Below are positions 1-12,556 of a stretch of DNA of 64,000 nucleotides, piece by piece (position 1 is the first letter of the stretch; each line of letters begins with the position of its first letter). The position numbers were made by a program, and so were the translations under genes. This DNA comes from Dryomyza anilis (Eukaryota; Arthropoda; Insecta; Diptera; Dryomyzidae): NCBI GenBank assembly GCA_951804985.1, contig OX638133.1, positions 69,198,367-69,262,366 on the forward strand, written 5' to 3'. The notes below the pieces were generated by a model. That model did no database searches. It was given only the letters and a program-made list of their open reading frames with translations, and had not been told where the DNA came from.

Positions 1-125
1 CCATAAGTAAAACTAAAGCAAAAGATATTTAAGAAAAGTTTAAAATATCACGAAATTTTTATTTTCTGATGCTGGATTAAGGGTTTTTTTTATTAATGGG
101 GTAGAAAGAATAAAAAAAATCTTTA

Positions 126-207
126 ATGGGCGCGTGCCTGATTTTGGAGGCACGGACACGCACGGATTTTCGGGCGTGACACGAAAAAAGCACGGCACGT
201 GCCCATC
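126..207. repeat. Short GC-rich inverted-repeat element
   Basis: Two 13-base arms, ATGGGCGCGTGCC at 126-138 and GGCACGTGCCCAT at 195-207, are inverted around a GC-rich core (CACGG/GGCGTG words) in otherwise AT-rich DNA. This looks like a small non-autonomous DNA element or its remnant. No transposase is visible and the family is unknown to me. Confidence 0.45.
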
Positions 208-282
208 TCTAGTTTGAAGAACGAAATTCATCAATATGATGTACATTTTTTTCTGTGTACCTACCCATAAGTATTCTAACTT

Positions 283-752
283 CGAAGGCTCATTGATATA
301 GCTCTTCTAGTTTTCCTGACATTGTGATTTCAATAGACAGACAGAGAAACATATCGTCGGTGATACTGCAAAACCGCCCATCTACATTTTCGAATATCTC
401 TTACAAAATGAATTTTGCAGAAGAAATAAACCTATTTTGAGTCTCAATTCTGAACTTACTTCATACAAAATTAAGTATGTCATAACATTAAATGGCATTT
501 ATCTAATTTATCCGATCAACATATCATTAAAAACCCGATTAAAACACAAAATTAGACGTAATTTTCACATACAGTTAGGCGGTTTTGCAGTATCGTCGAC
601 GATATGCCATCTCTAAACTGCAGGAGATCACGATTTTCAAGAACATATATACTTTTCCATACCGAATACGCCTCCTTCTGGATTTCCAAACGAAAGACCA
701 AAGTTAATGTATACATTCACTTTTAGTGTAGGGTATATAAGTGCTCCACCAC
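283..752 (+). mobile_element. DINE/mini-me-like element, 3' part (interrupted)
   Basis: This matches the 3' part of the fuller copy at 27715-28446: a 'tagctcttc...gatttcaa' stretch, a short GACA tract, then 'gatcac..ttcaagaacatatatacttttccatacc', a 'cctccttctgg' block and the end 'tttagtgtagggtata'. The GACA/GTCY tract and this 3' end resemble published dipteran mini-me/DINE-1 elements (non-autonomous, Helitron-related). A second element at about 360-594 interrupts it. Confidence 0.6.
360..594. mobile_element. Nested MITE with 17-bp terminal inverted repeats
   Basis: GATACTGCAAAACCGCC (362-378) and its exact reverse complement GGCGGTTTTGCAGTATC (578-594) bound an AT-rich, non-coding core inside the DINE-like element. 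TATCGTCG occurs at both borders (352-359 and 591-598), which suggests an approximately 8-bp target duplication as in hAT elements. The overlap of TIR and duplication leaves the exact ends uncertain. Confidence 0.6.
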
Positions 753-913
753 GTCTGCGTGTTTCTTGCAACAGGAAAATAATGGGCAATAAAATTGTAA
801 AACTCGAGAAAATATCGGCTGGACTGGAAAATAGTAGAATTTTACTAATATCAGTAAAAAACTACTAAAATTCTAGAATTTATTATCTGAATATTAAGAA
901 AACTAATTACTTA

Positions 914-1214
914 ATAATAATAATAATAGTTTGGCACTACAGTCTCATAAGAACTTAGGCCGAGCTCTCTCACCATTTGAGCCGTGCGTGTTATATTTGT
1001 ACTCAAAGTGGTGGGACCTGCAGTTTATTGCCGAATCCGAACGGCGGGTGAGAGCTTTTCATAGGCAATGTTTACTCACGTAGGTTGCCATTTACTGCCG
1101 AGAGGTAGCGCGGTATAGAAAAATGTTTCTATGAAAAGATGTTGTTAGCCCCAGTCCAGGCTTGAACCGGGGACCTTTCGACCAACGCACTAACCACTGA
1201 GCTACCGCGGCTAC
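914..1214 (-). mobile_element. tRNA-derived SINE, copy 1
   Basis: In minus orientation the tRNA-like head (TAGCCGCGGTAGCTCAGTGG) lies near 1213 and the body runs down to an (ATT)n-type tail near 914. The pol III A-box-like TAGCTCAGTGG and B-box-like GGTTCAAGCC are kept. Flanking TTACTTA occurs at 907-913 and 1215-1221, a 7-bp target duplication. About 10 bases of the anticodon region present in the other two copies (near 19784 and 34957) are missing here, so this is a slightly deleted copy. Confidence 0.85.
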
Positions 1215-1464
1215 TTACTTATCATTAAAGTAAATAAACTTTATTCTACTGAATATTGAGAAGTTTATTTATTGATTATTAAAAACCAAGCATTTCACCC
1301 AAAACTGTTGATGTATTCTTCTTCTGTTGTTGTTTTCATCGATCTTTGTTTGTCTGTAATACACGCTCGTATGCTAAGTTTTGCGAGGTCTCCATTAGTT
1401 TGTTAGTGTGTCAGTCTCTCTGTTGGAAGTACCTAAGCCATATTTTTCTAGATATTAAGGCATT

Positions 1465-2270
1465 ATGTACTTAGGTATCAAAAAAGTAACTAAGTACAAT
1501 TTGTCTTGATATGCAGATGATTTTTTTTTCTTTGGCATCAAAAAACAGCATGAAATACACATACCAAATTTTACCAAATTTTACCTGTATTCATCATATT
1601 GACGAATTCATTCATTGAATTAAAATCGTATTTTTTAAATGTTTTTCATTTTCAATATTTGTTTTAACATCTAATTTGAAACTCAAATTTGTCTCCATTT
1701 ATACATTTATGTATTTATAATTCTTAAAGGATTTATAATATTTAATTGTTAATTATCCAAAACCTCCATTTTATCAAAAAGTGAACATCATATTGATGAA
1801 TTTTGTTCATAAAACCATATTAATTTAAAAATCATAAATCCTTTAAGAATTATAAATACGTCAATGTGTAAATAGAGACCAAATTTTGTTTTATATTTGA
1901 TGATATAAAAAATATTAAAAATGAAAAACACCGAAAAAATACGATTTTAGTTTAATGACTGAAATCATCAATATGATGAATACTGGTTGTTGGTGAAATT
2001 GTTTTTGTATGCACATTGTAAGCATATGTGGGTTTTTGAATATTGGTATGGTTTCAGTTCGTAAACCTTTTTTTTTGAAGAAATCGCCCATAAATACCAA
2101 AAATAAATAAATTTTTTCGAAGAAAAGAACTAGAACATTTTGATACCTAAATTAATGTCTGCATTTTAAGAACAATTCCACTAAGTTACTCTTTTGATAC
2201 CTAAGAAATTAATTATTGATAATAAGAATATTTCTACTTAGTTACTTTGTTGACATCTAAGTAGATCTGT
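1465..2270. repeat. Large inverted-repeat (foldback) region
   Basis: The left arm at about 1578-1740 and right arm at about 1830-1990 are inverted repeats over roughly 160 bases with scattered mismatches. Both include 'attcatcatattga', 'aaaatcgtatttttt' and 'tataattcttaaagga'. Further out, 'tacttaggtatcaaaaaag' (from about 1468) is matched in inverse by 'ctaagttactc..ttgatacctaag' (about 2180-2205). The centre is AT-rich with no ORF of note. The inner arms carry the ATCATnnnATGAT word seen elsewhere in the window. Confidence 0.7.
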
Positions 2271-2690
2271 TCCTTAAAATAAAGAATTTTTCCGTTTTGC
2301 TGTATATCACTCCTTATATTTCTTGATTTCTTCGGTATTTTAGAAGTTTTTTTCCATGCTTGTGGTATTGAGAAAATACTTAATGAAATTGAGTTATGTA
2401 TAGAAATTTGACAATATCACGATAGATATTAAAATTATTTGAATATTGGCGTCATCGGTTGGGCGATTATTCAATCGTCTGATTCATGCTCTATTTTCAA
2501 TTATAATTTGTTAACAATTTCAAAAGGAAAAACTCAATATCTTTTGGAATTTTCTTAATTTTAAATCTCAAATTTCGAATTTTTCTTCATTTCAAGTGGA
2601 AAATCTCAATTTCATTTCTAATTTTCTTAATTTCAGTTGAAAATGGTGCAGATCGGTTAAACGAGTGCACATATTTTATATGACCCCTTT
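2271..2690. other. AT-rich DNA, nothing recognised
   Basis: AT-rich non-coding sequence with short 'aatttc' repeats around 2510-2640. I see no gene, RNA or element end. Confidence 0.4.
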
Positions 2691-3545
2691 TTATAAACGA
2701 TAAACGTAAAGTGCATGTCATTAAACATTCCTCGACCAATGAGACCACAGGCGACGTGCCCTGACCATCAACGACTTAATATGTGGCCACCCTAACGAAA
2801 CGCATACCGCGGCCATTGAGTCGTTAACCCTTTCCCGACAAACGATGAGTGCCAGAACAGTACAGCGAATGATGCATTTTGAGTACTCTGAAGGAAAGAA
2901 GAGTCCGCACACTGCGAAGTGCAAAACCATGAAAATTAATGAACGCATAAAAATGCGCGACACTACGCACGCGGTGTCCTTTCATGCCGAACTCTGCAAT
3001 GAATGCAAATTAGTTGCGTATTTCACGGATATTCAGCGGTATGCAGTACAAACATCCTTTGCATGCCCAGGCGATGCGCTCCATTGTTCTTTATTATTTT
3101 TATGGTACAACTGTCCATTAACATTGGTGACCTCCATCTTTGTCCTGACCGTGTAGCACAGCACCTTCGCTTCGAAGCCAACCCGTAAATAAAACAAATT
3201 TAAATTCCAATTTTGCCATTTGCTCAATGTCGCGACGCATCTATGTACGTCCGAAGCGACGACCGCGTTAGAGGCGACATTTTGGTGCAAATTAAACGTT
3301 GAACGCGCGCACACTTTTCTCAAACCCCTTCCAACTGACATCGATCCAGGCTCAACCATTCGGTATTGTTGTCCTCCACCGCTCCACTGCTGTACTCGCT
3401 CCAACCAACATCGTCGTCGTCGTATCGTATCCTTCAGTCTGTCGTGAATTACTTGAAAACAACTCGTTTAATTTGCATACCGAACGCAGGAAGTGGTTGA
3501 GTTACAAACGATACCCGATATAAATTCTGTGTTCTGTGTATCCAC
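2691..3545. other. GC-richer island of unknown function
   Basis: Base composition and complexity rise clearly above the surroundings (for example 'ggcgacgtgccctgacc', 'cgcacgcggtgtcc'). Several short ORFs overlap on both strands, but none has a recognisable domain, and no pair of splice sites joins them convincingly. It could be a conserved regulatory region or an untranslated or first exon of a gene outside the window. Confidence 0.35.
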
Positions 3546-3810
3546 CAACGTAAAGGCCCCTTTTACTGTTTTACTGTTTCCCTTTTACTTTTGGTTTTAT
3601 TTTTGTAATTTACCAACACCAAGGCACGAAGGATTTTTAATTCATTCATGGACACTCAGCTCCGTCTGATTGTGGCAGGCGCAGAAATTTGGGCCACCCA
3701 CTTTTGAGAATTCTTGAAATTTGTGTTGCAGTGGATTCAAATTATTTAGTTTTTCTAATTTTATTTTGTCTTTAATACAAAAGTTTTAAACAGTTAAAGC
3801 ATTTTGTTAA

Positions 3811-4370
3811 CACGGAGAAAATGGATTCTTTCCTTATTCAGTAGTTTGAAAACAATAGTTTGAAACGAAATGTATAACAGTAAAGTTATTCCATATAAAG
3901 CCAATATTTAACACTTTTTTTTAGTGTCTGTTAGACTGATTTACTCAAATATTCATAAAATTCAAATCTTGTTCATTTCCAACTAATTCAATATTGTAAC
4001 CAAATCTCAAATCAGTGTTTCTTGAGTAAAAATTATAGTGGTCATTATTAAGCTCTATGATAATTGGGAAATGAAATCCCGGAAACCCATATTCACTTAC
4101 CCTGGTAGACATTTTGCTACGGTCAGAATCCTTATTAACATTGTATTTTTTAACTAGTTATGTAGCCAACATTATCTGGCACGGATCATGCCTTTCTTAT
4201 ACACAGATTAGAGATTTGTTTATTCAACCAACTCTTTTCCCAACCATCGGTTCTCCCAAGATCCGAATATGGCAGTTCCGTCAACAATTCTGTAGAAAAT
4301 GCATTTTAACCGAATGAAGTCTGGTGTATCAACTAACTTTTTTGCCAAAAAAGTATTTTTTTTCTGTGTG
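3811..4370. mobile_element. Possible CAC-ended MITE
   Basis: CACGGAGAAAAT at 3811 and the inverse ATTTTTTTTCTGTGTG ending at 4370 (followed by TA) resemble the imperfect CACnCAGAAAA-type ends seen at other loci in this window. The left flank is AA rather than TA, and the interior shows no clear word repeat, so the boundary call is tentative. Confidence 0.35.
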
Positions 4371-5124
4371 TAATAGAATAAATTTCTACAAGTGTAAAAC
4401 CTTTTTAATTTTAAAACAGAAACCAGTTTCTGTTTTAAATGGTTTTCAGTTTTAAATGATTTTTAAAATACACTAAAAGAATTTTCTTTTCTTAGGTTCA
4501 GGGAAGAATTCAAATACCAGTTCTCAGTCATGGCCCCGGTATAATTTCTACTGATGTACGAAAAACTAACAGAAAAATTAACTTGTTTTCAAATATATTT
4601 TATACTTTAAATAATCTACTATTTTATATTAAAATTATAAGGGCTTTTACAGAATTTCGCTTTTACTTCAATTTCGATCAGAATTCACATTTGAACATAA
4701 CAATCGAATTGAATTCGTTTCACAAATCTTTCAAAAATTGAAATCGATGGAAATAGGTTTTATTTGGTATTGAAAAATCGTGTTTGCTTTGTGAGAATAA
4801 AACAAAACCTTTTCGTGATACTATATTATATATATTAAAAAAACTAACCATAACTCGAAACTGGAATCGGAAAAACGAAATCATTTTGCATAAAACCTAA
4901 AATCGAAACTATAACCAAAACGAAAAAGTAATCCTTCTTAAGAATATTTAGAATTAACATTTTAAGAATAAATTTGTTGATTTAACAATGAATTATTTGT
5001 TAAAAATAAGAATGAGTTCAAATGAAGCAAATCGGAACCAAATCGACAGAGAAAAATCATGAATATAATGGCAAATGTACGAAAAATGCAAATTTATTTA
5101 ATATATTTATAAAATGCTTGATCA
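4371..5124. other. AT-rich DNA, nothing recognised
   Basis: No gene, RNA or element boundary is apparent. There are short ORFs only and low-complexity A/T runs. Confidence 0.4.
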
Positions 5125-5870
5125 TGCACAGAAAAAAAAATCATCAATATGATGAATTTATTCATCAATATGATGAATTTATTCATAAATATTATGAATT
5201 ATATATATGAACTACCAGATTCATCATATTGATACCACCGTTCATTAATATAGGTTCATTCATTATATATAGGTACTTATTCATACCATCACACATCATA
5301 GTGAAGAACGAAATTGTCAATACAATAAATTTCATATTGTCATATTGATGAACTTGTTCATTATATATTATATATCAAAAATATGTGTTTTCATAAATAT
5401 TTTTTTTTTCAAATATATATTTTTTTTTCAAATATATATATATATTTTTAATATATATTTTATAAATAAAAATTTGTAATTATAAATAAATATATTATAA
5501 AACATTTTACTAATTTATGGATGTCGAGCAAGCATTATACATATAAGAAATAACATACAAGAACTACTTGAGAACTGAGAAGTACGGCAAAAATGAACGA
5601 AAAAAATATTTTGATTTGGTTTGATGAACAGTATTATTCAATGTGATGTACATATAGGTTGTATTTTATGTATTTGTTCATTAATACGATGAAACTTATT
5701 CTTCACATACAGTTCATCATTGAAGAATACTTTTTCGACAGTTACCAAGGGTTCATCATATTTATGATAGCATTCATAACATTGATGGCGTTAGCCATTA
5801 ATATTATGAATGGTTCTCAATACAATGAATCATGGTTTAAAGAACGGAAAAGAGAGTATACATCAACAAA
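5125..5870. repeat. ATCATCAATATGATGAA word-repeat region
   Basis: From 'gcacagaaaaaaaaatcatc' onward the sequence carries many degenerate, partly palindromic copies of ATCATCAATATGATGAAT, interrupted by A/T runs (5400-5470). The same words occur near 220-240, 1580-1990, 24440-25110 and 36730-36800. The left end resembles other CACAGAAAAAA termini; a right end is not certain. Confidence 0.5.
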
Positions 5871-7499
5871 ATGAGAAAAAATATTTGCCATGAACATTCC
5901 AAACATGATTTCTATATAATTTACGTTTACTGATTTTGACTGCGTACTCAGTTTTTTATTTTATGTAGCATTTTTAAGAAAATAACTATCGAAAATTAAG
6001 GCCCATTTTTAGAATTAACAAAATATAGTCCCTCACACAACTATTTTTCCAACAAACTGTAAACGATATTTTTGTCAATATTAATAACAATATACTAACA
6101 AATAATATTCCGATATGTTTATAAGATATTTGAATCTAAACTCGAAATGTTTTAATGTTTTTAGACTATTTTTGGACGATTTTTTTGGATATTGGATCTA
6201 ATGATATATATGAAAATGATTTATGGTTATGCAGAGAAGTTCAAACTAACGATAAATATTAACATTTGTTTTACTCATTTTTACACTATGCTCTATCAAC
6301 AGAGTTTCCGTCAAAAACTGTTAAAATTTAAAATACTTGTATATTTTATATACAAAAGCAAAATAGCCGTGTTTACCAGAAAATCGGAAAATACCTTTAA
6401 ATACTAGAAAATACCATGACATTGCCATTGAGTTTATATGAAAAGATTTATGTTTTGTATACTATTAAATCAATAATTGTCCTATTGACCAATTTTAATG
6501 GGATTTGAGGGAATTTTTTTCTGGGTGTATGAAAATTAAATTATATTAAAATTCGTGGTTTTAACCTTCAGATGCATTACCACCTGTTGATGTCATTCTG
6601 ATACCAATGATATTTACGTGTTTTAGTAAGTTGTAAAATCAGATATTATCATATCATAGGCAAATATTTCTTTTTCAGCTTTATTTTTACTGATTGGCAA
6701 TCATAAATTTATGAAATTCAACATTAATGGAATAATTTTGTCAAAAGTATAGTCATTCTATTAGTTTTTAAATCGGATACATTGCGTAATTTACCTTTTA
6801 AATCGTGATATCTCAGTGTATATACTTCGGATTGGATGATTTTGGTACCGAACAACGCAAAATATAAAAAGCTATAATATGTCATTAAAAACTCAATTTC
6901 GAAATTCTGTGGACTTGACCCTTTTTTGCACCGAACCCTTCAACTAGTCCTGATAACTGATAAAAGAAAAATTGGAATCAAGTTTTTTTGTAAAACTAAA
7001 GTTTTTAAAGTATTTCCAAAAATTTAAAGTATATCAAAAATATTTTAGTGTTTCCTACAAATATTTATTACAAATATTTTGACCTGTAATTTAACTCTGA
7101 TCCTGATTTTCAAATCGGAAGTATTTAAAATAGATAATAATGATTATTTAAATGACAACACAAATAATCTCAATAATAAGAAATATTCTAAAATAATACT
7201 GTTAGTTCCAATTAGAATTATATTAGACATTTCTCTATCCCAAATAAATTCCATATCCAAATACAATCTTTAAACAAAGACGGGTCCACAGGACACGACA
7301 ATTGTACCTCTTGCACCAAGTATGGCTTTTACATATTTAAAAAGCGCAGGTGATAAATATATAAAAATAGAAACACATTATTAATGCTTATAAATATCTC
7401 TAATATTGAGCTAATGAGCACACAACGGTTTGATTATAAATTATGCAAAAATCTGCCGGAAGAAATGCTCAAATTGCATTAGAATGTTAAAAATTAAAA
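5871..7499. other. AT-rich intergenic DNA with one MITE fragment
   Basis: Non-coding AT-rich sequence. The only recognisable item is a truncated MITE at 6382-6527, listed separately. Confidence 0.4.
6382..6527. mobile_element. CACCCAG MITE, right part only
   Basis: The sequence from 'aatcggaaaatacc' to 'gggaatttttttctgggtg' closely matches the right two-thirds of the 219-bp copy at 29957-30175, including 'ccattgagtttatatga' and 'gtatactattaaatcaata'. It ends at 6527 followed by TA. The left end is missing, so this copy is truncated. Confidence 0.7.
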
Positions 7500-8300
7500 C
7501 ATATTGTCAAATAGCGATCACGACGCTACGCCTGATCAATGACATACGACGTCGCTCGTGCTAAACGTATGCAGCAAATGCAAATTAAAATTGCAAATAA
7601 AGGACACCCTAGCGTTGCATGAATGAAGCACCTTTCGGTATGGTTATTGTATGCATTCTCTTGAGAAATTGCTGTCTCATCCGGTGTACACAAAATTTCA
7701 ATATCGATGGCACGATTTTCGCATTCAAAAGTACCCCGAACGAAAAGAGTTAAAACTGAAAATATTTCTTTGTTATTGCAGCTTTTCATATTCAAATTAC
7801 AACTGAAACGTTAAACCCTTTAGTCGAACAACAACAAAAAAAACTCACTGGGTGCGGACTGCACCCTGATTCATAACGAAAACAAAAAAAAATTATTGTC
7901 TCTGGGTCACAAAAACGCACAATGAAAAAATTAGGGTTACGCGTGTGCAACGATTGTAATTGCCCGCGATGTTAAATTTGCATACGAAGACGAAGGTTGT
8001 TTTTTTTTGTACTGCGTTGCCACTTTTGAGGGTTTTAAAAGGTTAACTTAAATTATGCAACACGCGCTGATGCTGCTGATGATATTTCATAGCACGAGAC
8101 AAACAAAATCCTAATCAAACGAAAGAGTTTTCAAAAAAAAAATTAAAAACAAAAAACGGCGTGAAAGCTGTTTAAGGGTTAATGAAAAAAACAAGGTACA
8201 AGGAAAACACCACCCCACGTTTTTTTTCTAAAGCATGACACCAGCTGCCAGTCATTTTTTCTGTATGCAGATTTTATGTTACTGCTCGGAAATTAAAACC
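7500..8300. other. Higher-complexity non-coding island
   Basis: Composition rises ('cacgacgctacgcctgatc', 'catccggtgtaca', 'gcgtgtgcaacgattg') without a recognisable ORF or splice structure. An 89-codon minus-strand ORF (7526-7795) has no family features. It may be regulatory sequence. Confidence 0.3.
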
Positions 8301-8983
8301 CAGGCATTTCTGAAAAAAAATCCCAAGTACAGATTTGGTTTCAGCTGTGAACGCGTCGTTGACAGAGCCTTTTATAAACTTTATAAAGCTTTTTTTTAGT
8401 ACGTAGTTTTAATTAGAAAAAAATGTTCACCTTTTAAAAAAAGCCGCTAAATCATTAAAAGGTACTTTTTTTGAGTTTGGTAATCTGATGATGGTTTTTA
8501 TAATATTTTAATTTATTTGATTAGGCATTTTTTCACACACACGCACATTCAACTCAAAAACGTAATTTATTTGCGTCAGAAATTTATTTTTTGCTCATTA
8601 ACTTTTTTTTCTTGGGACAGGGTGTGTAATCTTCTTTTTTTTTGACGCAGATTAAGTTTCTAGCTTTTCGTCACTTTTTGCTTAATTTAGCGTCGAAAAA
8701 ATGCCTACTTTGGTTAGAAAGTCAACGCGTGTCCTCTTTTTTCTTTTCGAGCAGCATTAGTTACCTAAATTGTTTAACTTAGCATTTTCGGTATCAGTTT
8801 CAAATAAAAAATGTTGAATTACAAATAAAAAGAAAGCAGTGAATACTCGAAAACTTGAAAACTCATTTGATTAATTAAGATCCTTCACTCAGAAAAAACT
8901 ACAAAATTAATAGGAATCCCTATTAATTGAACGAAGTTTTACTATAAAAATTAGTCAATGCGATTTGTCCTATTAATATTATA

Positions 8984-9202
8984 CACCCAGAAAAAATTCG
9001 CTCAAATCCCATTAAAATTGGTCAATAGGACAATTATTGATATTAATAGTATAAAAAAATAAATCTTTTCATATAAACTTAATGGCAATGTCATGGTATT
9101 TTCAGGTATTTAATGGTATTTTCCGATTAAAATAATAATTTATCCTATTGACTATTTTTAATAGTAAAAAACTATTATTTATTAAGTATTTTTTTCTGGG
9201 TG
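8984..9202. mobile_element. 219-bp CACCCAG MITE, TA-flanked, nested
   Basis: Ends CACCCAGAAAAAATTC (8984) and TTTTTTTCTGGGTG (9202) are inverted and each is flanked by TA (8982-8983; 9203-9204). The copy at 29957-30175 is the same length. The TA flanks fit a Tc1/mariner-type insertion; no coding capacity. Confidence 0.8.
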
Positions 9203-10809
9203 TAGTGTGGAAACTATTAATGTTATAGTGGCGTCTCACTATTTATTTCAATAGTTTTTACTATTAAAAATTAATGTGATGTCCTATTGATACAGGAATG
9301 TCCCATTGAAATAATAGTTTATCACATTAAAATAAATCGACTTATACTATTGTATCAATTCGATAAAATTATTAATTGAATTATTCAGACTATTTTTTTA
9401 AATATATTGTAACATAAAATTAATAGTATAAATCATTTAAAAGTAATAGGATATCACATTCTCTTAAAAGGATATAACTATAACATTTCTATGAGAACAT
9501 ACTGTTCAAATTATAGTTTTTTTTTACATTCAATAGAATTAATCGTATTAATTCTATATGCAATTAATGTCATTGGAAAAATAAATAAATGCAATTAATA
9601 AATACATATTATATACAATTGTATACCAAATAGAAATTAATGGTGGATCATCGAAATCTAAAAAATTCAAAGTGTGTAGTTTCAAACGTTCCCGCTTTCT
9701 TCCTTCGCTAATTTATGATATGGATACAACGAAGTGAATCTGGAAATGAATAAATTTTAAAATATGTATTAGTACTTAATAAAATTAGGTTCAACGATTT
9801 AAATCGTAACTCTAGACATCCTACTGACACATCACGTTAAAATAAAATGGTACAACTATAACAACAATAATGTTCATCGTATGAAGTTCATATTTAATAA
9901 TTTGATCATATTAAAGCAATATGAAATACATACAAAAACAATAATTTGCTTCATATAACATATTTATGCTATAGTTTATCCTATAAAAACAATATGACAA
10001 AACTCCAAAGACAATTATTTTTATCCTATGAAGTAAATATATACTTTCATCCTATAGAAACAACATGAAATACATACAAAATCAATATTTGCCCTATAAC
10101 GTAATCATGCTATAGTTTATCCTATTAAAAGAAAATGACAAAACTATAGCGACAATACTTTTCATCATATAAACTTCGTTTTTAATAGTTCTATCCTATA
10201 TAAGCAAAAATATATGCCTATAAAACTAATAGTACAATTAAAATTACATGAGAATATGTTTTTGTTAAAACTAATATTTGAAATACACGTAAAATTATGT
10301 AATTAATAAAATTATGTAAGAAAACATGCAAACATTTAAGCTTACCTTGAAAATGTAATGATGCGGCAAATGAAATTAGACCAAGCTACTTACTGTATCC
10401 AAAGTGTCCTTTATTGTTTTCCTGTCTTGATTGTACTTCTTTGTTATGTGTTTTTTTTTTTAAATTCCTTTATTGTATGTTTTATGTTTAATACACTTAA
10501 TATGTTTAATACACTTTTATTTTTTAATATTATTTTTACACATTTGCTCTACAACCAAGCAGAACAGACTGATGAATTTGTTCATCGTGGAAGACCCGAC
10601 GTTCTACGATATCACGGTTACATTTTTACGTATTTAATTACCTACTATTTTGAGAACGTACGATGTTTAGTAACTTAGTACTTTTCGACTATAAACGACT
10701 TTTGTGAAGGAGTTAATGATGATAATGTATTTTTTGTTATACAAAATAAATTACTTTTGTATGGTCTTGCGTTGCTCACATATATTTTTGATAACCTTAA
10801 TATTAAATA

Positions 10810-10863
10810 TTAGTTTCCATAGAGAATAAAGGTATTAAAACCTTTATTCTCTATGGAAACTAA
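10810..10863. repeat. Perfect 24-bp stem hairpin
   Basis: Arm 810-833 of this kilobase (TTAGTTTCCATAGAG... to ...AAAGGT) is exactly complementary to 10840-10863, with a 6-nt ATTAAA loop. It lies in the large word-repeat element, whose other inverted words are degenerate, so a perfect stem is notable. Confidence 0.85.
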
Positions 10864-11178
10864 TTTTAGTCGTTCTTAAAGCAACATTGAAAAAGTACTT
10901 TTTGTATTTCTAATGGTTTTATCACATTAATATAATAGTTTATTTAATGTGATGCAAACTATTAATAATCAATAGTATTGCACTATAAAATAAACTTTTG
11001 AAACAATAGTAAAATTACTATTTTATCAATAACATTTCCTATGGAAAAAATGTTGACCACCTTATTAGCTAAACAATAGTACAAAATACTATAAAAACTA
11101 TTGAATTAATAGAAAAAACTATTGTTTCATGTCCTTTAGAATCAATAGTTGTACTATTGGTTTTTTGTTTTCTGAGTG

Positions 11179-12145
11179 TTGTGTTAAATGAAATATCTAC
11201 TATTATGTTATATTTTCCCATCACACGGCGAAGCTGTGTTTGGCGCCAATTTTTAAACCAATTATAACAATTACTACAACTACTCGTGCGTGCGAGATCT
11301 CCAAGGATTTCACGGTCAAATTATTCACGTGAAATTTGCATGTTTCCACTTCAATTTAAATCGAAATAAATCAACATCTAATTGTTCGATACAATTGAAT
11401 CCCTTTTCTCGCATGACAACTTTCTCAATGTACGGTTGCCTAAGTTTCCGTCTCGGGACCGCCAGCCTAGCCTCTAACAACTTCTTCACTTTATAATGGG
11501 ATTTAAACAGTACCCAAACATATTAACACTTCTAATCATATCACAAATCAATACGTTATTCGTGCGTATTGTCAAATATTGATCGGTCACCCTTCGACGA
11601 GGTCAACAAATCCTCTGACAAATCAACAACATACAAAGTTCTGCATGGGACGTAGAGGTTTTTCTTCGACTTCGCTTTGCATACACAATAGGGTGGCATC
11701 TATATTATTTGGCTGTCGCCAACAAACAAACACCTTTTTCTTTTGGTAGGCATGCAAATTTTGCAAATATTTCGCACGGACTCTGGTCCTTGGACAATGC
11801 ATACAACAGGACACACACACAGAACACTTTACGCCACAGTGATTTTAAACGGTTTTCGCAATTCGTACGAAATGTGTTCTTGCCTCGCATTGTTTGTCCT
11901 GCTGTTGGCACTTCAGTTTCCTTTGGGAGTTTCGGTTGGTCTGGTAACCCATGGTTATCTTCGCAAGGATTCTGCGTTGGTCCAAATGTAATTATAGTTC
12001 GGCATAAAGGTGCGGGTTTCTGCATGTGGAGCGTGTGTTTGCTAAATAATATGTCACAACAATTGATATATTTCAAAAATAGATCCCACAGGCTTTCGTC
12101 AATATCTTGATTTTTTACTTTTTTGTAATACCTTTTTAATCCCAT
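11179..12145. other. Higher-complexity island, no gene recognised
   Basis: Sequence complexity and GC rise between about 11220 and 12145. Overlapping ORFs on both strands (for example 146 codons on minus, 133 on plus, both within 11705-12145) show no known domain and mirror each other, as expected from chance low-stop sequence. A spliced or non-coding transcript is possible but not supported. Confidence 0.3.
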
Positions 12146-12556
12146 TAGTCATCTTTTCAAAAGGATATGTGAATGTTTATGGTAAATCGAATTTATGTTA
12201 AATATCTGTTCGATAATATCATAGTATTTTTGATTGAAAATTTATTTTATTATTCGCAGAATTTCCACACGGAAGTAGAGTAAAACCAAAAATAACTGCA
12301 GGACTGCTGAAAATTATATCGCAATATTAGTATATGATTCAAATTTTATAATTCGGTCATTCAATACAAAGTCATTAAATATTTTTGGGGACATTACATA
12401 TTATGATGGTATAAAAATTATAATAAAAAAACTAAAATTAGCTACACATTCCAGTAAACAATTTCTCAAACAAACACAAACAAGTGTTTGCAAGCTCCTT
12501 TCTGGGAAATAACCGAAGGGCTTTGTTCCAATGTTCAGTAGCACAAATATTTATAA

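Larger units (their letters stand above)
8886..11178. mobile_element. 2.3-kb word-repeat element with CACTCAGAAAAAA ends
   Basis: The ends are CACTCAGAAAAAAC (8886) and the inverse TTTTCTGAGTG (11178), flanked by TT on both sides. The interior is saturated with degenerate copies of short words and their complements (AATAGT/ACTATT, TCCTAT/ATAGGA, CTATAGTTT), especially 8900-9560, 9890-10240 and 10910-11160. A related short MITE (8984-9202) lies inside it, and a perfect 24-bp hairpin sits at 10810-10863. No transposase-like ORF is present, so it is non-autonomous if mobile. The 8300-8885 stretch just before it is plain AT-rich DNA. Confidence 0.55.

Noticed and set aside
11705..12145. 146-codon minus ORF and 133-codon plus ORF as genes
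   Set aside because: They overlap each other almost completely on opposite strands, have no family features and no supporting splice structure.
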